A stretch of 50,269 nt of DNA. Origin: CAZEWZ01 sp964516765. GTDB taxonomy: Bacteria > Bacteroidota > Bacteroidia > Flavobacteriales > UBA7430. Shown here piece after piece: positions 9,782 through 17,888 of this stretch. The notes under the pieces are model-generated. The model was not told where the DNA came from. It ran no database searches and worked only from the letters and a program-made list of their open reading frames with translations. Position 1 is the first letter of the stretch. Each line of letters begins with the position of its first letter. The stretch lies in NCBI GenBank assembly GCA_964516765.1, contig CAZEWZ010000012.1:1-50269 (forward strand). The letters are read 5' to 3'. Both the position numbers and the translations under genes were made by a program.

Positions 9782-10996
9782 TTAGTCATTAATTTTCAAG
9801 TCATGACCCATTTTATCTTTTTTTGTTTTTAGATAAAACTCATTGTGCTCGTTTGTTTCCATTTCAAGAGTAACATTTTCAACAATCTCTAGACCATATC
9901 CAATCAGTCCAGCTCTTTTCTTTGGGTTATTGGTCATTAGTTTGAGTTTGCTAATCCCTAAATCGCTGAGAATTTGGGCACCTACTCCGTAATCTCTTTC
10001 ATCTGCTTTGAATCCTAGTTTTTCATTTGCCTCTACTGTATCATAACCTTGTTGTTGAAGTTTGTATGCTTTAATTTTATTAATGAATCCTATTCCGCGT
10101 CCTTCTTGATTCATGTAAACAATAACACCGCGACCTTCAATTTCAACTTTTCTCATTGCTTGTGTAAGTTGTTTTCCACAATCACATCTGCAAGAACCAA
10201 AAATATCACCAGTAATACATGATGAATGTACTCGAACAAGTATCGCTTCATCGATAGTCCATTTTCCTTTGTGAAGTGCTATATGATATCTTCCAGTATT
10301 TGTTTGCTGGTAGGCTGTAAGGTTAAAGTTTCCGTGTTCTGTTGGAAGGCTTATTGTTTCGAGCTTCTCAATTAAACTTTCTTTTTTCATTCTGTAAGCC
10401 ACTAAATCTTCAATAGAAATTAGTTTTAATTGATGTTTTTTAGCGATTTCTATTAGTTGAGGAAGCCTTGCCATAGTGCCGTCCTGATTCATTATCTCAA
10501 CAATCACTCCTGCAGGTTTTAATCCAGATAATCTAGCTAAATCAACCGCTGCTTCTGTGTGACCAGTTCTCCTTAATACTCCACCATTTTTTGCTTTTAG
10601 AGGAAAGATATGGCCAGGTCTTCCTAAATCATCTGGCTGAGTATTCGGGTCGATTAAAGATCTAATAGTCATCGCGCGATCTTTTGCAGAAATCCCGGTA
10701 GTACAACCATGGCCAATAAGATCAATCGATACAGTAAACTGGGTTTGATTTGGGTCAGTATTTTTACCAACCATCATTTCTAAATTGAGTTCATCAGCTC
10801 TTTTTTCTAAAATAGGAGCACAGATAAGTCCTCTTCCATGAGTGGCCATAAAATTAATCATTTCTGGGGTCACTTTCTCTGCTGCTGCTACAAAATCTCC
10901 TTCATTTTCCCTATCCTCATCATCAACTACAATAACAATTTTACCGTTTCTGATATCCTCTAGAGCATCTTCTATATTATTGAGTTGATTGGGCAT
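9782..10996 (-). CDS. ribBA: RibBA: 3,4-dihydroxy-2-butanone-4-phosphate synthase / GTP cyclohydrolase II
   Basis: 404 residues in the classical two-domain order. Residues 1 to about 200 form DHBP synthase with the acidic catalytic loop D-D-E-D-R-E-N-E (25-32) and RRTGHTEAAVDL (142-153). Residues about 207-404 form GTP cyclohydrolase II with zinc ligands C260, C271 and C273 (H-S-S-C...CRCDC) and the Q-E-G-R-G-I-G loop near 297-303. Together they make the two precursors of riboflavin from ribulose-5-phosphate and GTP. Both sites look intact. It is the last gene of an apparent operon with two glycosyltransferases and LptF, but an internal promoter box at 11009-11016 may drive it separately. No FMN riboswitch fits in the 25-base gap upstream. 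Confidence 0.97.
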   Translation of the reverse strand: MPNQLNNIEDALEDIRNGKIVIVVDDEDRENEGDFVAAAEKVTPEMINFMATHGRGLICAPILEKRADELNLEMMVGKNTDPNQTQFTVSIDLIGHGCTTGISAKDRAMTIRSLIDPNTQPDDLGRPGHIFPLKAKNGGVLRRTGHTEAAVDLARLSGLKPAGVIVEIMNQDGTMARLPQLIEIAKKHQLKLISIEDLVAYRMKKESLIEKLETISLPTEHGNFNLTAYQQTNTGRYHIALHKGKWTIDEAILVRVHSSCITGDIFGSCRCDCGKQLTQAMRKVEIEGRGVIVYMNQEGRGIGFINKIKAYKLQQQGYDTVEANEKLGFKADERDYGVGAQILSDLGISKLKLMTNNPKKRAGLIGYGLEIVENVTLEMETNEHNEFYLKTKKDKMGHDLKIND

Positions 10997-11008
10997 ATTT
11001 TTCTTTTT

Positions 11009-11016
11009 GCAAATAT
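11009..11016 (-). promoter_or_regulatory. -7 box TATATTTG in front of ribBA
   Basis: Perfect TAnnTTTG on the minus strand, 12 bases before the ribBA ATG. A TTGAC lies about 24 bases upstream inside the end of the glycosyltransferase gene. It suggests independent transcription of ribBA with a very short leader. Confidence 0.5.
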
Positions 11017-11021
11017 AATGA

Positions 11022-12185
11022 TTACTCTTTTAATATTTTGTCAAGATCGTTTGTTGTTTTGTCCCAACTGTATTTGTTTTTAACAAAAAGATGAGCATTT
11101 CTTTCAAGTTCATTTCTTAGTACCTTATCAGTGAGTATTTTAATACAATAATCAGCTAATTCTTGAGCATTATCAGCCGCATAAATAGCATCAACTGGTG
11201 CTGAAAGTCCTTTATTTGCAATATTAGTTGTTATACAAGCCTTATTCATTGACATTGCTTCTAGTAATTTATTCTGAAGCCCTGTACCCATTCGCATAGG
11301 AGCTATAAAAACTTTAGACATCGCATAAGCTTCTCTGATGTCTTCCATCCAACCAGTTACAGTGATGTTCCGAGATTCTAATTTCAAAACAGATTTGCTT
11401 GGATAAGCGCCAGCAATCAATATTTTAATTTTTGGAATTTTAATTTTTATAATTGGTAGAATATCATTGCATAAAAATTGAACTGCATCAATATTTGGAG
11501 CATAACTCATGTTTCCAACAAAAACTAAATCATATTTTATTATTCTCTTACAAGGCTTAAAATACTCAAAGTCTACTCCATTAGAAATTATATTAATACT
11601 CATTTTTTTTTGGTGATTAATAAACGACCGATCTTCCTTTGTAATAATTGTATGATTTTCAAATAAATCCATCATTTGAGATTCATATTTTTTTTGTTTT
11701 TTTGCTTCCCATTTATAAAACCAACTTAAAGCTAGATGTGATTTATTAGCTCTTCTTTCCATTCCTTTTGAAAAAGCATCCATATAGTCCAATGTTTTTC
11801 TAGTGTTATTATGAGCTATGTATTTTGCAACACGAGTTAATTGACAATAAAGATGATCTGGTTTGATCTCTGAAATTAATTGTGTGATCTTACTTTGAGC
11901 ATGAAGATCATAAAATAATGCTGTTTGAAAAGGATCATTATTGAAAATTGCTTTTAATAGGCTTATTAATATTTGCATATAAGAAAGCTTTATAAAATGA
12001 ACTTCTTCGCATAAACTCAATAAAACTTCTTTTGATTCTTTTGCAACTTTCGTGTTCGGTAATTGGGTTGAACACAAGTATATTTTATGAGACTTTGACA
12101 GTCTTTTAAGTTGATTAAAGATTCTTAGCTTATCACCTTTTTCTAGGGGGAATGGAATTCTAGATGTAAGAACAAATAATTTCAT
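11022..12185 (-). CDS. Glycosyltransferase, GT4-type (EpsH1/PEP-CTERM-associated sugar transferase-like)
   Basis: 387 residues. The N-terminus (LTSRIPFPLEKGDKLR) and the C-terminal Rossmann half (FVGNMSYAPNIDAVQFL...VTGWMEDIREAY, then APMRMGTGLQNKLLEAMSMN) match GT-B fold retaining glycosyltransferases, closest in pattern to those named 'sugar transferase, PEP-CTERM/EpsH1 system associated'. The E-x7-E-like segment GLQNKLLEAMSM is the likely donor nucleotide-sugar site. It is cytoplasmic and would add a sugar to a lipid-linked or polysaccharide acceptor. Its ATG directly follows the stop of the upstream glycosyltransferase, so the two are co-transcribed. Sugar and acceptor are unknown. Confidence 0.85.
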   Translation of the reverse strand: MKLFVLTSRIPFPLEKGDKLRIFNQLKRLSKSHKIYLCSTQLPNTKVAKESKEVLLSLCEEVHFIKLSYMQILISLLKAIFNNDPFQTALFYDLHAQSKITQLISEIKPDHLYCQLTRVAKYIAHNNTRKTLDYMDAFSKGMERRANKSHLALSWFYKWEAKKQKKYESQMMDLFENHTIITKEDRSFINHQKKMSINIISNGVDFEYFKPCKRIIKYDLVFVGNMSYAPNIDAVQFLCNDILPIIKIKIPKIKILIAGAYPSKSVLKLESRNITVTGWMEDIREAYAMSKVFIAPMRMGTGLQNKLLEAMSMNKACITTNIANKGLSAPVDAIYAADNAQELADYCIKILTDKVLRNELERNAHLFVKNKYSWDKTTNDLDKILKE

Positions 12186-13358
12186 TTAAAATATTTTTTC
12201 AATTTGATTAAAGAATTTTTGTTTTGAAAAGTTTTTCAAAGCAAAATTTCTTGCTTCATTCTCAATTTGTTTTACTTTTTCAGGATTATCTAAACAAAAT
12301 TGCATTGTATTAATAAAATCTTCAACTGAATTAGCAATTAAAATATTTTCCATGTGTTTGCATTGGATTCCTTGGAGCCCAATATTAGTAGTAATTATAC
12401 ATTTCCCCATAGATAACCCTTCAATGATTTTAACCCTCAAACCAGATCCTATGAATAATGGAACAAGCATAATTTTGTGTTTTGAAATAAAATACTTAGC
12501 ATTTTCAACTTCACCGTGATTAACTAATCCATTTAATGTTTTGGCATGAAATGACTTAGACATTCCTTTACCTGCAATGTGAAAGTAGGATTTTGGATTA
12601 ATTTCATGAATTGTTGGCCATACATTATCAATAAACCAATTGATTGCCTCTTGATTGGGCTTCCAGTCCATCGCTCCCAAATGAAAAAAGTCAATAATAT
12701 CAGAAGAATTATTAATTTTTTCTGGAATATTTTTGACAAACATTCCAAGAAGAATAGTTTGTGCATTAGAAATTTTAGAAATAACTTTTTGATCCTCAAA
12801 GGAAATACAAGCAATTCGATCAATTAAATCCAAAAACTTTAATTCTTCAACTTTTAGTCTTGCTGCTTGCAATTTCAAATAGTGATTAATTAGAGGATTA
12901 TTTGATTTACTTTTACTCTTTTTTTCCCAGATTTGATACTCGATATTGTGAGCTCTATATATCAATTTTGCTGTGGATAATTTTTTAATGATTTTAATGT
13001 AGGGACTAGTAAATAAACTTTCAAATATTATTAAATCAAAAGATTCATTTTCTAATATCAATTTAAGGGCATTTTCATATTCATTACTTTCAAATCTAGA
13101 AATAATGTATGATTTGGTATGAAATAAGTTTTTAGTTAAATTGAATAAGCTAGTTTTTGTATCAACATACACGGATTTGTAAATAAGATTAGGGTGATTT
13201 ATTTCATTTAATGAAGGATGTTTATCAGTTATAATTGTCAAAAAAGTAACATTATTATCTATAATGAGTGTTTCCAATAATTGAGAAATTACTATGGCTC
13301 CACCATCAGCTTTTGGATAGGGTGGTTTATGAGAAAGGATTAGGATTTTTTTCGCCAT
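12186..13358 (-). CDS. Glycosyltransferase, GT4-type
   Basis: 390 residues, GT-B fold. The N-terminus is ILSHKPPYPKADGGAI. A central FHLGAMDWKPNQEAINWF segment and the C-terminal PLFIGSGLRVKIIEGLSMGK donor-binding stretch are typical of the family. It differs from the downstream glycosyltransferase but shares its overall plan, so the pair may act one after the other on one glycan. The start overlaps the 3' end of lptF by 19 bases, which indicates translational coupling with a lipid/LPS export permease. Codon use is as AT-rich as its neighbours. The product glycan is unknown. Confidence 0.85.
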   Translation of the reverse strand: MAKKILILSHKPPYPKADGGAIVISQLLETLIIDNNVTFLTIITDKHPSLNEINHPNLIYKSVYVDTKTSLFNLTKNLFHTKSYIISRFESNEYENALKLILENESFDLIIFESLFTSPYIKIIKKLSTAKLIYRAHNIEYQIWEKKSKSKSNNPLINHYLKLQAARLKVEELKFLDLIDRIACISFEDQKVISKISNAQTILLGMFVKNIPEKINNSSDIIDFFHLGAMDWKPNQEAINWFIDNVWPTIHEINPKSYFHIAGKGMSKSFHAKTLNGLVNHGEVENAKYFISKHKIMLVPLFIGSGLRVKIIEGLSMGKCIITTNIGLQGIQCKHMENILIANSVEDFINTMQFCLDNPEKVKQIENEARNFALKNFSKQKFFNQIEKIF

Positions 13359-14749
13359 ATATTTTTAAAATTAACGATAAAACTTAATCTATTTAGATTT
13401 GAATATTGATAATCATTAGAAGCTTTTACACATAATAATATACCTAAGGGAGTTAAAATTATGGTGGATAACCACATGCCAATACTCGTGCTGAAGACAT
13501 CTTGTAGTGCACTTTTTTCTGCAGTTATTGAGATTATGTGGTAGACCAAGAAAAATATAATTGACAATAATACTGGAAATCCTAATCCTCCTTTTCGAAT
13601 TATTGCTCCAAGAGGTGCTCCAATTAAAAATAAGATTATGCAAGCAAAGGGAAGACTGAATTTTCTGTGCCACTCGATTTCTGATCTTTTCAATTTTTTC
13701 TTTTTAAACTTTAATTCTCTCAGAGTATTATAAATAAAAGATTTACTGCTTCTAATTTTATTAGATGCTGCTTTTAACAGTCTGTTTTTCTTATTGATAC
13801 TGAGACTATTAATATTTAATATTGGGAGTATTTCAGAGATATCTTCATTACTATTAAAATTGTAAGAGCTTGAAATTTTATTTTCAAAATCAGATAATCT
13901 TTTCTCAATATTTTCTATTAATGAATCTTGATTAATTGATAATTGTTTTAGATTCATAAATTGAGCAACATTTGAATATTTATCTTCTTCCGTTCTCTCA
14001 AAGGAGAATGAACTAAGATCAAATCTAATTTTCTCGGATTTAAATTTTGATCTGGAGAAGGGTAAAGTTTTTCTATTTCTAGGGTTTTTTGGGTCAACAT
14101 CTTCATAACTTTGACCATTAAATAATTCTAGTACGAGGAACCTTCCATTTTTTGACGAATACATAGATCCGCTTTCAGCTATAATTACCTTTGTATTCCC
14201 AGCCTTATTAGTGTGGTCATAAATAATAATATCTTTAAGTTGTTTATTTTTAGAATCTTTTTCAGCTACTTTAATGCTATACCCTTCAATATCATTAAAA
14301 AATATTCCTTGGCGAATATTCAAGTCAAGTTTTTTGTTCATGATGTCATATAGTAAAGTTTTGAACTTTAAGTTTGAATATGGAATGACATGATTTGAAA
14401 ATAGAAATGCGAAAAATGAAAATAAGCAAATTGTAATGAACATTGGGCGCATTATTCGATATAGAGATATACCTGAGGATTTTAATGCTGTTAGTTCGTT
14501 GTTTTCACTTAATTGACCAAATGCCATTAATGAGGAAAGAAGAATCGCTAATGGAAGTGCTAATGGAACAAGAGTCGGTATAATGTAAATAATAATTTCT
14601 CCAATTATATTCCATTCTAGGCCTTTTCCAATAAGATCATCTACGTATTTCCATACATTCTGCATCAGCAGAATAAATAACATGGTGAAAAATGTTCCTA
14701 AAAACGGTGTGAAGAAAGCTTTTAAAACAAGCTTATTTAAGGTTTTCAA
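13340..14749 (-). CDS. LptF/LptG-family (YjgP/YjgQ) lipopolysaccharide export permease
   Basis: 469 residues. Three hydrophobic segments lie at the N-terminus (about 12-32, 50-85, 100-125) and three near the C-terminus (about 365-450), flanking a large hydrophilic region predicted to be periplasmic. This is the LptF/LptG plan: the protein forms the inner-membrane part of the LptB2FG extractor that lifts lipopolysaccharide from the inner membrane. It is about 100 residues longer than E. coli LptF, from a charged, probably helical insertion at about 255-345, which is usual for Bacteroidota forms. F versus G cannot be decided from this gene alone. It follows the START-like gene by 24 bases. Confidence 0.88.
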   Translation of the reverse strand: MKTLNKLVLKAFFTPFLGTFFTMLFILLMQNVWKYVDDLIGKGLEWNIIGEIIIYIIPTLVPLALPLAILLSSLMAFGQLSENNELTALKSSGISLYRIMRPMFITICLFSFFAFLFSNHVIPYSNLKFKTLLYDIMNKKLDLNIRQGIFFNDIEGYSIKVAEKDSKNKQLKDIIIYDHTNKAGNTKVIIAESGSMYSSKNGRFLVLELFNGQSYEDVDPKNPRNRKTLPFSRSKFKSEKIRFDLSSFSFERTEEDKYSNVAQFMNLKQLSINQDSLIENIEKRLSDFENKISSSYNFNSNEDISEILPILNINSLSINKKNRLLKAASNKIRSSKSFIYNTLRELKFKKKKLKRSEIEWHRKFSLPFACIILFLIGAPLGAIIRKGGLGFPVLLSIIFFLVYHIISITAEKSALQDVFSTSIGMWLSTIILTPLGILLCVKASNDYQYSNLNRLSFIVNFKNIWRKKS

Positions 14750-14773
14750 TCCTTTGAGATTTAATGTAAGGTA

Positions 14774-15157
14774 TTAGGATCCTATACTCTGTCTAAGTTT
14801 TTCAATTTGTTTATCCCACAGTAATTTAGATTCTTCTTCGTCATCTTGATCATCTGCAAAATCAGTGACAATCAAAGAAATATCTTGAGTTATCTCGTCC
14901 ACGACGATTTTTAATTCAAAATATGTGTGTGTAGGTTCCTCTAACCAGCGAAATTTAATCCACTGGTTATTTTTTTTGCTCAATAATTCTGCATTCTGCT
15001 GATCTCCATCCCAAAAAAAAGTATAAATTTTCCCACTTAAATTAACATTGTCAGCAAACCACTCAGAAAGACCACTGGCAGTGCTAATTTGATTGTAAAG
15101 TATTCTTAATGAAGAACGTATGGGGAATTCAATTTCGTACTTTATCTTTTTTGTCAT
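14774..15157 (-). CDS. START-like (AHSA1/SRPBCC-type) domain protein
   Basis: 127 residues, no signal peptide. The pattern IRSSLRILYNQISTASGLSEWFAD (split here around residues 12-35) followed by FFWDGDQQNAELL and a C-terminal helix is that of the SRPBCC/START-like helix-grip fold, which encloses a hydrophobic ligand pocket. Proteins of this size and sequence are widespread in Bacteroidota. It is the first gene of the run leading to lptF. A lipid-related role is suggested only by this context; ligand and function are unknown. Confidence 0.8.
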   Translation of the reverse strand: MTKKIKYEIEFPIRSSLRILYNQISTASGLSEWFADNVNLSGKIYTFFWDGDQQNAELLSKKNNQWIKFRWLEEPTHTYFELKIVVDEITQDISLIVTDFADDQDDEEESKLLWDKQIEKLRQSIGS

Positions 15158-15292
15158 GGCAAATTTTTAATGAATTTACTCATGCAATATAAACAAAAAT
15201 CAATCTTAATTATGATTCAATGTGTTTTTTTGAATTTTAATTATCTCATATAAATATTATTAATCAATACCCTTAATAAAATTGGAAAACCA

Positions 15293-15324
15293 TTGCAAAT
15301 AAATACATAAAAAGTTTATATTTG
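15293..15324 (+). promoter_or_regulatory. Promoter of tRNA-Met
   Basis: A -33 TTG at 15293-15295, a 21-base spacer and a perfect -7 box TATATTTG at 15317-15324. Transcription would start near 15331, a few bases before the tRNA. Confidence 0.75.
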
Positions 15325-15335
15325 CGGCAAATTAT

Positions 15336-15409
15336 GGCGAGGTAGCTCAGTTGGTTAGAGCGTCGGATTCATAACCCGGAGGCCACGAGTTCAAATCTCG
15401 TTCTCGCTA
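15336..15409 (+). tRNA. tRNA-Met (anticodon CAT)
   Basis: 74 bases folding as a full cloverleaf. The acceptor is GGCGAGG/TCTCGCT (with G1-U72), the D arm GCTC...GAGC, the anticodon loop TTCATAA, and the T arm ACGAG-TTCAAAT-CTCGT. CCA is not encoded. The absence of the three G-C pairs of initiator tRNA in the anticodon stem points to elongator Met. Position 31-39 is an A-C mismatch. tRNA-Ile(CAU) is less likely but not excluded. Confidence 0.93.
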
Positions 15410-15411
15410 CA

Positions 15412-15441
15412 AAAGGTCTTCACTTCGAAGGCCTTTTTTTT
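15412..15441 (+). terminator. Terminator of tRNA-Met
   Basis: Ten-base stem AAAGGTCTTC / GAAGGCCTTT with one G-U pair, 5-base loop, followed by eight T (15434-15441). Confidence 0.88.
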
Positions 15442-15491
15442 ATTGGGGTTAACAAACATTGTACACCTTTTTTATGTCTATGTTCTGACAT
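15420..15491 (-). other. Possible 23-codon ORF or small RNA behind an orphan promoter
   Basis: The ATG at 15491 lies a few bases after the expected start of the minus-strand promoter at 15504-15534. It opens a 23-residue, strongly basic frame (MSEHRHKKGVQC...KKRPSK) that ends at 15420, inside the tRNA terminator hairpin. It may be a tiny peptide, the remnant of a larger gene, or simply chance within a short transcript. Nothing shows that it is translated. Confidence 0.2.
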
Positions 15492-15503
15492 GGTTAATAT
15501 ATT

Positions 15504-15534
15504 CAAATATAGTGAAACTGACAGCAGAAAACAA
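15504..15534 (-). promoter_or_regulatory. Orphan minus-strand promoter
   Basis: TTG (15532-15534), a 20-base spacer and a perfect -7 box TATATTTG (15504-15511) on the minus strand. Element spacing matches that of the two tRNA promoters in this window, yet no annotated gene lies downstream before the tRNA. Confidence 0.5.
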
Positions 15535-15563
15535 CGAAACTGTCAGTAAACACTGTCAGTAAA
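15518..15563. repeat. Three CTGWCAG sites, operator-like
   Basis: Near-palindromic 7-mers occur at 15518-15524 (CTGACAG), 15540-15546 and 15553-15559 (CTGTCAG). The last two sit in a 12-bp direct repeat ACTGTCAGTAAA with a 13-bp period. The first lies between the -33 and -7 boxes of the orphan promoter and the others just upstream. The rest of 15442-15733 is AT-rich and shows no gene. Confidence 0.6.
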
Positions 15564-15692
15564 AGCCTAAAAAATCTCACCTAAACATTTCGTTTTTGAC
15601 ACCCCACCAAGATTGAAAACAATTTTTTCTTTTTTCTTTACAATATTTAGAGACTAATGAAAGGAGAGTTTTAAATTCAAAACTAAATAATC

Positions 15693-15700
15693 TATATTTG
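15693..15700 (+). promoter_or_regulatory. -7 box TATATTTG of the SPOR-protein gene
   Basis: Perfect TAnnTTTG on the plus strand, 33 bases before the ATG at 15734. No clear -33 TTG. Confidence 0.5.
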
Positions 15701-15733
15701 GTATATTAATTAGAAAGAACCTTATAAATTGTT

Positions 15734-16237
15734 ATGAGATTTATTTTTTCCCTAATATGCTTTTTAATTTTCGCACAAATTGTTACTGGTCAAGTCACTG
15801 ATTCTAATAGTATACCTCTGACTTCAGAGCAGATTTATTTTCCGTTACTCGATTTAGGTTTTCATGGAAAACTATTAAATTTGAGTCTTGAAAAAGCGTC
15901 AGTGGATGTTAATCCTTATGAGCTCACCAAGAAGTCTTCTAGAACATTAGATGAGATTCTTTCTTTATCTAAATTAGAGACTGATAAAATAGAACTTTTA
16001 GACTCTATTTCTTCTTCTCAGTATCATGTCATCGCGGGATGTTTTTCAAGCCTTAAAAATGCCCAAAATCTTGTATCGGATTTAACAAATGATGGCTATA
16101 ATTCTATCATTGTTGGAAAAACGATTACTGGATTATACATGGTGAATTATAATAGTTTTTTTACTAAAAAAGAGGCTTATTTGGAGGCAGAAAAACTTAA
16201 TCGTTCTGGCTTAGATACCTGGATAAAGAAAATATAA
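15734..16237 (+). CDS. SPOR-domain protein, secreted
   Basis: 167 residues. Residues 1-20 are a signal peptide ending VTGQ. A low-complexity linker follows, and a C-terminal SPOR domain begins at about residue 95 (YHVIAGCFSSLKNAQNLVSD, then DGYNSIIVG, Y-M-V-N-Y, A-Y-L-E-A-E-K-L). SPOR domains bind glycan strands stripped of stem peptides, and are often found at the division septum. No membrane anchor is visible after the signal peptide, so it is probably periplasmic. It stands alone between tRNA-Met and the convergent folA. The exact role is unknown. Confidence 0.85.
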   Translation: MRFIFSLICFLIFAQIVTGQVTDSNSIPLTSEQIYFPLLDLGFHGKLLNLSLEKASVDVNPYELTKKSSRTLDEILSLSKLETDKIELLDSISSSQYHVIAGCFSSLKNAQNLVSDLTNDGYNSIIVGKTITGLYMVNYNSFFTKKEAYLEAEKLNRSGLDTWIKKI

Positions 16238-16257
16238 ATTAATTTCATTTAATAAAA

Positions 16258-16277
16258 AAGAGACCTTAAGGTATCTT
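16258..16277. terminator. Probable bidirectional terminator between the SPOR gene and folA
   Basis: Stem AAGAGACC / GGTATCTT with one mismatch and a TTAA loop, flanked by A-runs on the left and T-runs on the right. It lies between two convergent genes and could serve both. Confidence 0.6.
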
Positions 16278-16287
16278 CTTTTATTTT

Positions 16288-16791
16288 TTATGATTTTTCA
16301 TAAATCTCGATGCTGAAACTACATGAGTGTTTGTCATCAGCAGAATGTTTTTTTGTATTTATTAGCTTCCATTGAGGACCTAATTTGGGGAATAGGGTGT
16401 CACCCTGAAATGACTCATGTACTCGTGTTAAATAAATACGATCAATTAAATTTCTCTCTAAGGCTAGTTTGTATATTTCACCCCCTCCGATAACAAAGGG
16501 TTCTGAGTCATGTTGATTTTCTGCTAGTTCTATAGCTTTTTCAACTGATGATCTAACAATGGCACCGGGAGCCAAATAATCTTCTTGTCTAGTAACGACC
16601 ACATTTGTTCTGTTTGGCAAAGGTCTGTATTTGTGTGGTATAGATTCAAAGTTTTTTCTACCCATTATCACAAAATGACCACGTGTAGTGTCCTTAAAAT
16701 GTTTCATGTCATTGGGAAGATGCCAAATAAGATCATTATTCCTCCCTATTACTTGATTTTCAGATACTGCAACAATTAATGAGACCATCAT
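16288..16791 (-). CDS. folA: Dihydrofolate reductase
   Basis: 167 residues, the usual length for bacterial DHFR. It reduces dihydrofolate to tetrahydrofolate with NADPH. Visible motifs are IVAVSENQVIGRNNDLIWHLPNDM, in which the active-site acid is the D of L-P-N-D, then G-R-K-N-F-E-S-I and the FVIGGGEIY glycine-rich segment. The ATG at 16791 shares one base with the TGA stop of the preceding gene; a second ATG follows directly. It lies in one coupled unit with thyA two genes upstream, which is logical because ThyA makes the dihydrofolate that FolA recycles. Confidence 0.96.
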   Translation of the reverse strand: MMVSLIVAVSENQVIGRNNDLIWHLPNDMKHFKDTTRGHFVIMGRKNFESIPHKYRPLPNRTNVVVTRQEDYLAPGAIVRSSVEKAIELAENQHDSEPFVIGGGEIYKLALERNLIDRIYLTRVHESFQGDTLFPKLGPQWKLINTKKHSADDKHSCSFSIEIYEKS

Positions 16792-17888
16792 CAGGATTTT
16801 GTCACTTTATAATGAACTTTTCTTTGAGCTAAATAATTTGATATGTAATCCATGTGCGCTCCTAGATATTCTGGAGGAGATATACCGATTCTAGTATATG
16901 ATTGATTAAGCACCAAATTAGTTACTGCAGTACAAGTAAAACCAGTTGTTCTAGCCATGGACATTGTTTTGTCCTGGAATCTATCTAGTAGATCGTATTG
17001 GTATTTTGTTTTTATCCCTTTCTCCATCCCTTCAATGCATATTCGCATGACGGTGAAGTCTCGGTCTCCTTCTTCCATTTTCCATTTCGGAAACAAAAGT
17101 TTAGAAGTGACATCAATAGGTTTCACTTTTTGGCCATTCACTTCAATTTCCTTGTAAGAAAAGAATCCTGACTCTCGAAGGACTTTTAGGTACTCAACAC
17201 ATCCCGGGTACCTCAGTGTTTTTTCGATCATATTTGGAATGTTTGGCATTGTAGCAATTAAAGATCTTAAACCATCAGAGTTCCAGCTTTCAAGTGTTCC
17301 TATCTCATCAAACTGGACAAGTTCTGCATCGGACAAAGCGTCTTTGGTGATAGTCTTATAGTTCTGAACATATCTTGCAGGTCTAATATATTCTTCAATG
17401 ACATCAATAGGTGAGAAGACTGCTTTATATTCGTAGGGCCATTCTCTTTTTTCCGGAAGCCCACCAACGAGACATTCATAGTCTGTGATTTTCATTTGCT
17501 TATTATGGTACGCAAGAATAATATTCCCCATTCCAGGAGCTACCCCACAGTCCATGATAGCTACAACCCCTTTTTCTTTGGCAAAGTCATCTAATCCAAA
17601 TGGATCCTCAGGATAGAAAGATATATCAACGATATTTTTACCCGCATCAATGACATCATACATCATTTTGTAGCCCATAAATCCAGGAACAGCCCNNNNN
17701 NNNNNAATAAGTTGCTGGAGTGTTCCTTTTTCTGAAACATCTTTACAAATCGTTTTTATGCCCTGTTCTTTAAGAAGGTCCAATGCGTCTTGATTGAGGT
17801 CGACTGAACTTACCTCATGATCTTTTGAAAGGTCCTTTGCCATAACACTTCCAACTAAGCCAGCTCCTAAAATTATTATTTTTGCCAT
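16791..17888 (-). CDS. Saccharopine dehydrogenase-like oxidoreductase (contains a scaffold gap)
   Basis: About 365 residues plus whatever the gap hides. The N-terminal Rossmann fold has G-A-G-L-V-G (8-13) and an acidic residue at the end of strand 2 (SSVDLN), which favours NAD. The C-terminal catalytic half resembles saccharopine dehydrogenase / lysine dehydrogenase (AVPGFMGYKMMYDVIDAGK; MDCGVAPGMGNI; LVGGLPEKREWPYEYKAVFSP). These enzymes act in lysine metabolism; the exact substrate here is not decidable. Ten N at 17696-17705 fall after residue 61, and the frame stays open on both sides. Its ATG overlaps the thyA stop by one base, and its stop overlaps the folA start by one base. Confidence 0.82.
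   Translation of the reverse strand: MAKIIILGAGLVGSVMAKDLSKDHEVSSVDLNQDALDLLKEQGIKTICKDVSEKGTLQQLIXXXXAVPGFMGYKMMYDVIDAGKNIVDISFYPEDPFGLDDFAKEKGVVAIMDCGVAPGMGNIILAYHNKQMKITDYECLVGGLPEKREWPYEYKAVFSPIDVIEEYIRPARYVQNYKTITKDALSDAELVQFDEIGTLESWNSDGLRSLIATMPNIPNMIEKTLRYPGCVEYLKVLRESGFFSYKEIEVNGQKVKPIDVTSKLLFPKWKMEEGDRDFTVMRICIEGMEKGIKTKYQYDLLDRFQDKTMSMARTTGFTCTAVTNLVLNQSYTRIGISPPEYLGAHMDYISNYLAQRKVHYKVTKS
17696..17705. other. Scaffold gap (10 N) in the saccharopine dehydrogenase-like gene
   Basis: Ten N, the same length as the other gap in the window, so a placeholder. It falls between the LQQLI and AVPGF segments, where related enzymes have a short Rossmann-fold stretch. Little sequence is probably missing. 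Confidence 0.95.

Noticed and set aside
10997..11021. FMN riboswitch in front of ribBA
   Set aside because: Only 25 bases separate it from the upstream gene, and no conserved RFN-type sequence is seen there.
12533..12827. Frames on both strands inside the second GT4 gene
   Set aside because: They are out-of-frame shadows of a well-supported glycosyltransferase and show no family features.
15362..15378. Anticodon-stem A-C mismatch in tRNA-Met as a sign of a pseudo-tRNA
   Set aside because: All other stems pair, the promoter and terminator are strong, and the sequence resembles elongator tRNA-Met of other Bacteroidota as I recall it.
15336..15733. Integrated element or attachment site at tRNA-Met
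   Set aside because: No integrase gene and no repeat of the tRNA 3' end are visible in the window; the only remnant-like signal is the orphan promoter and repeats, reported separately with low confidence.
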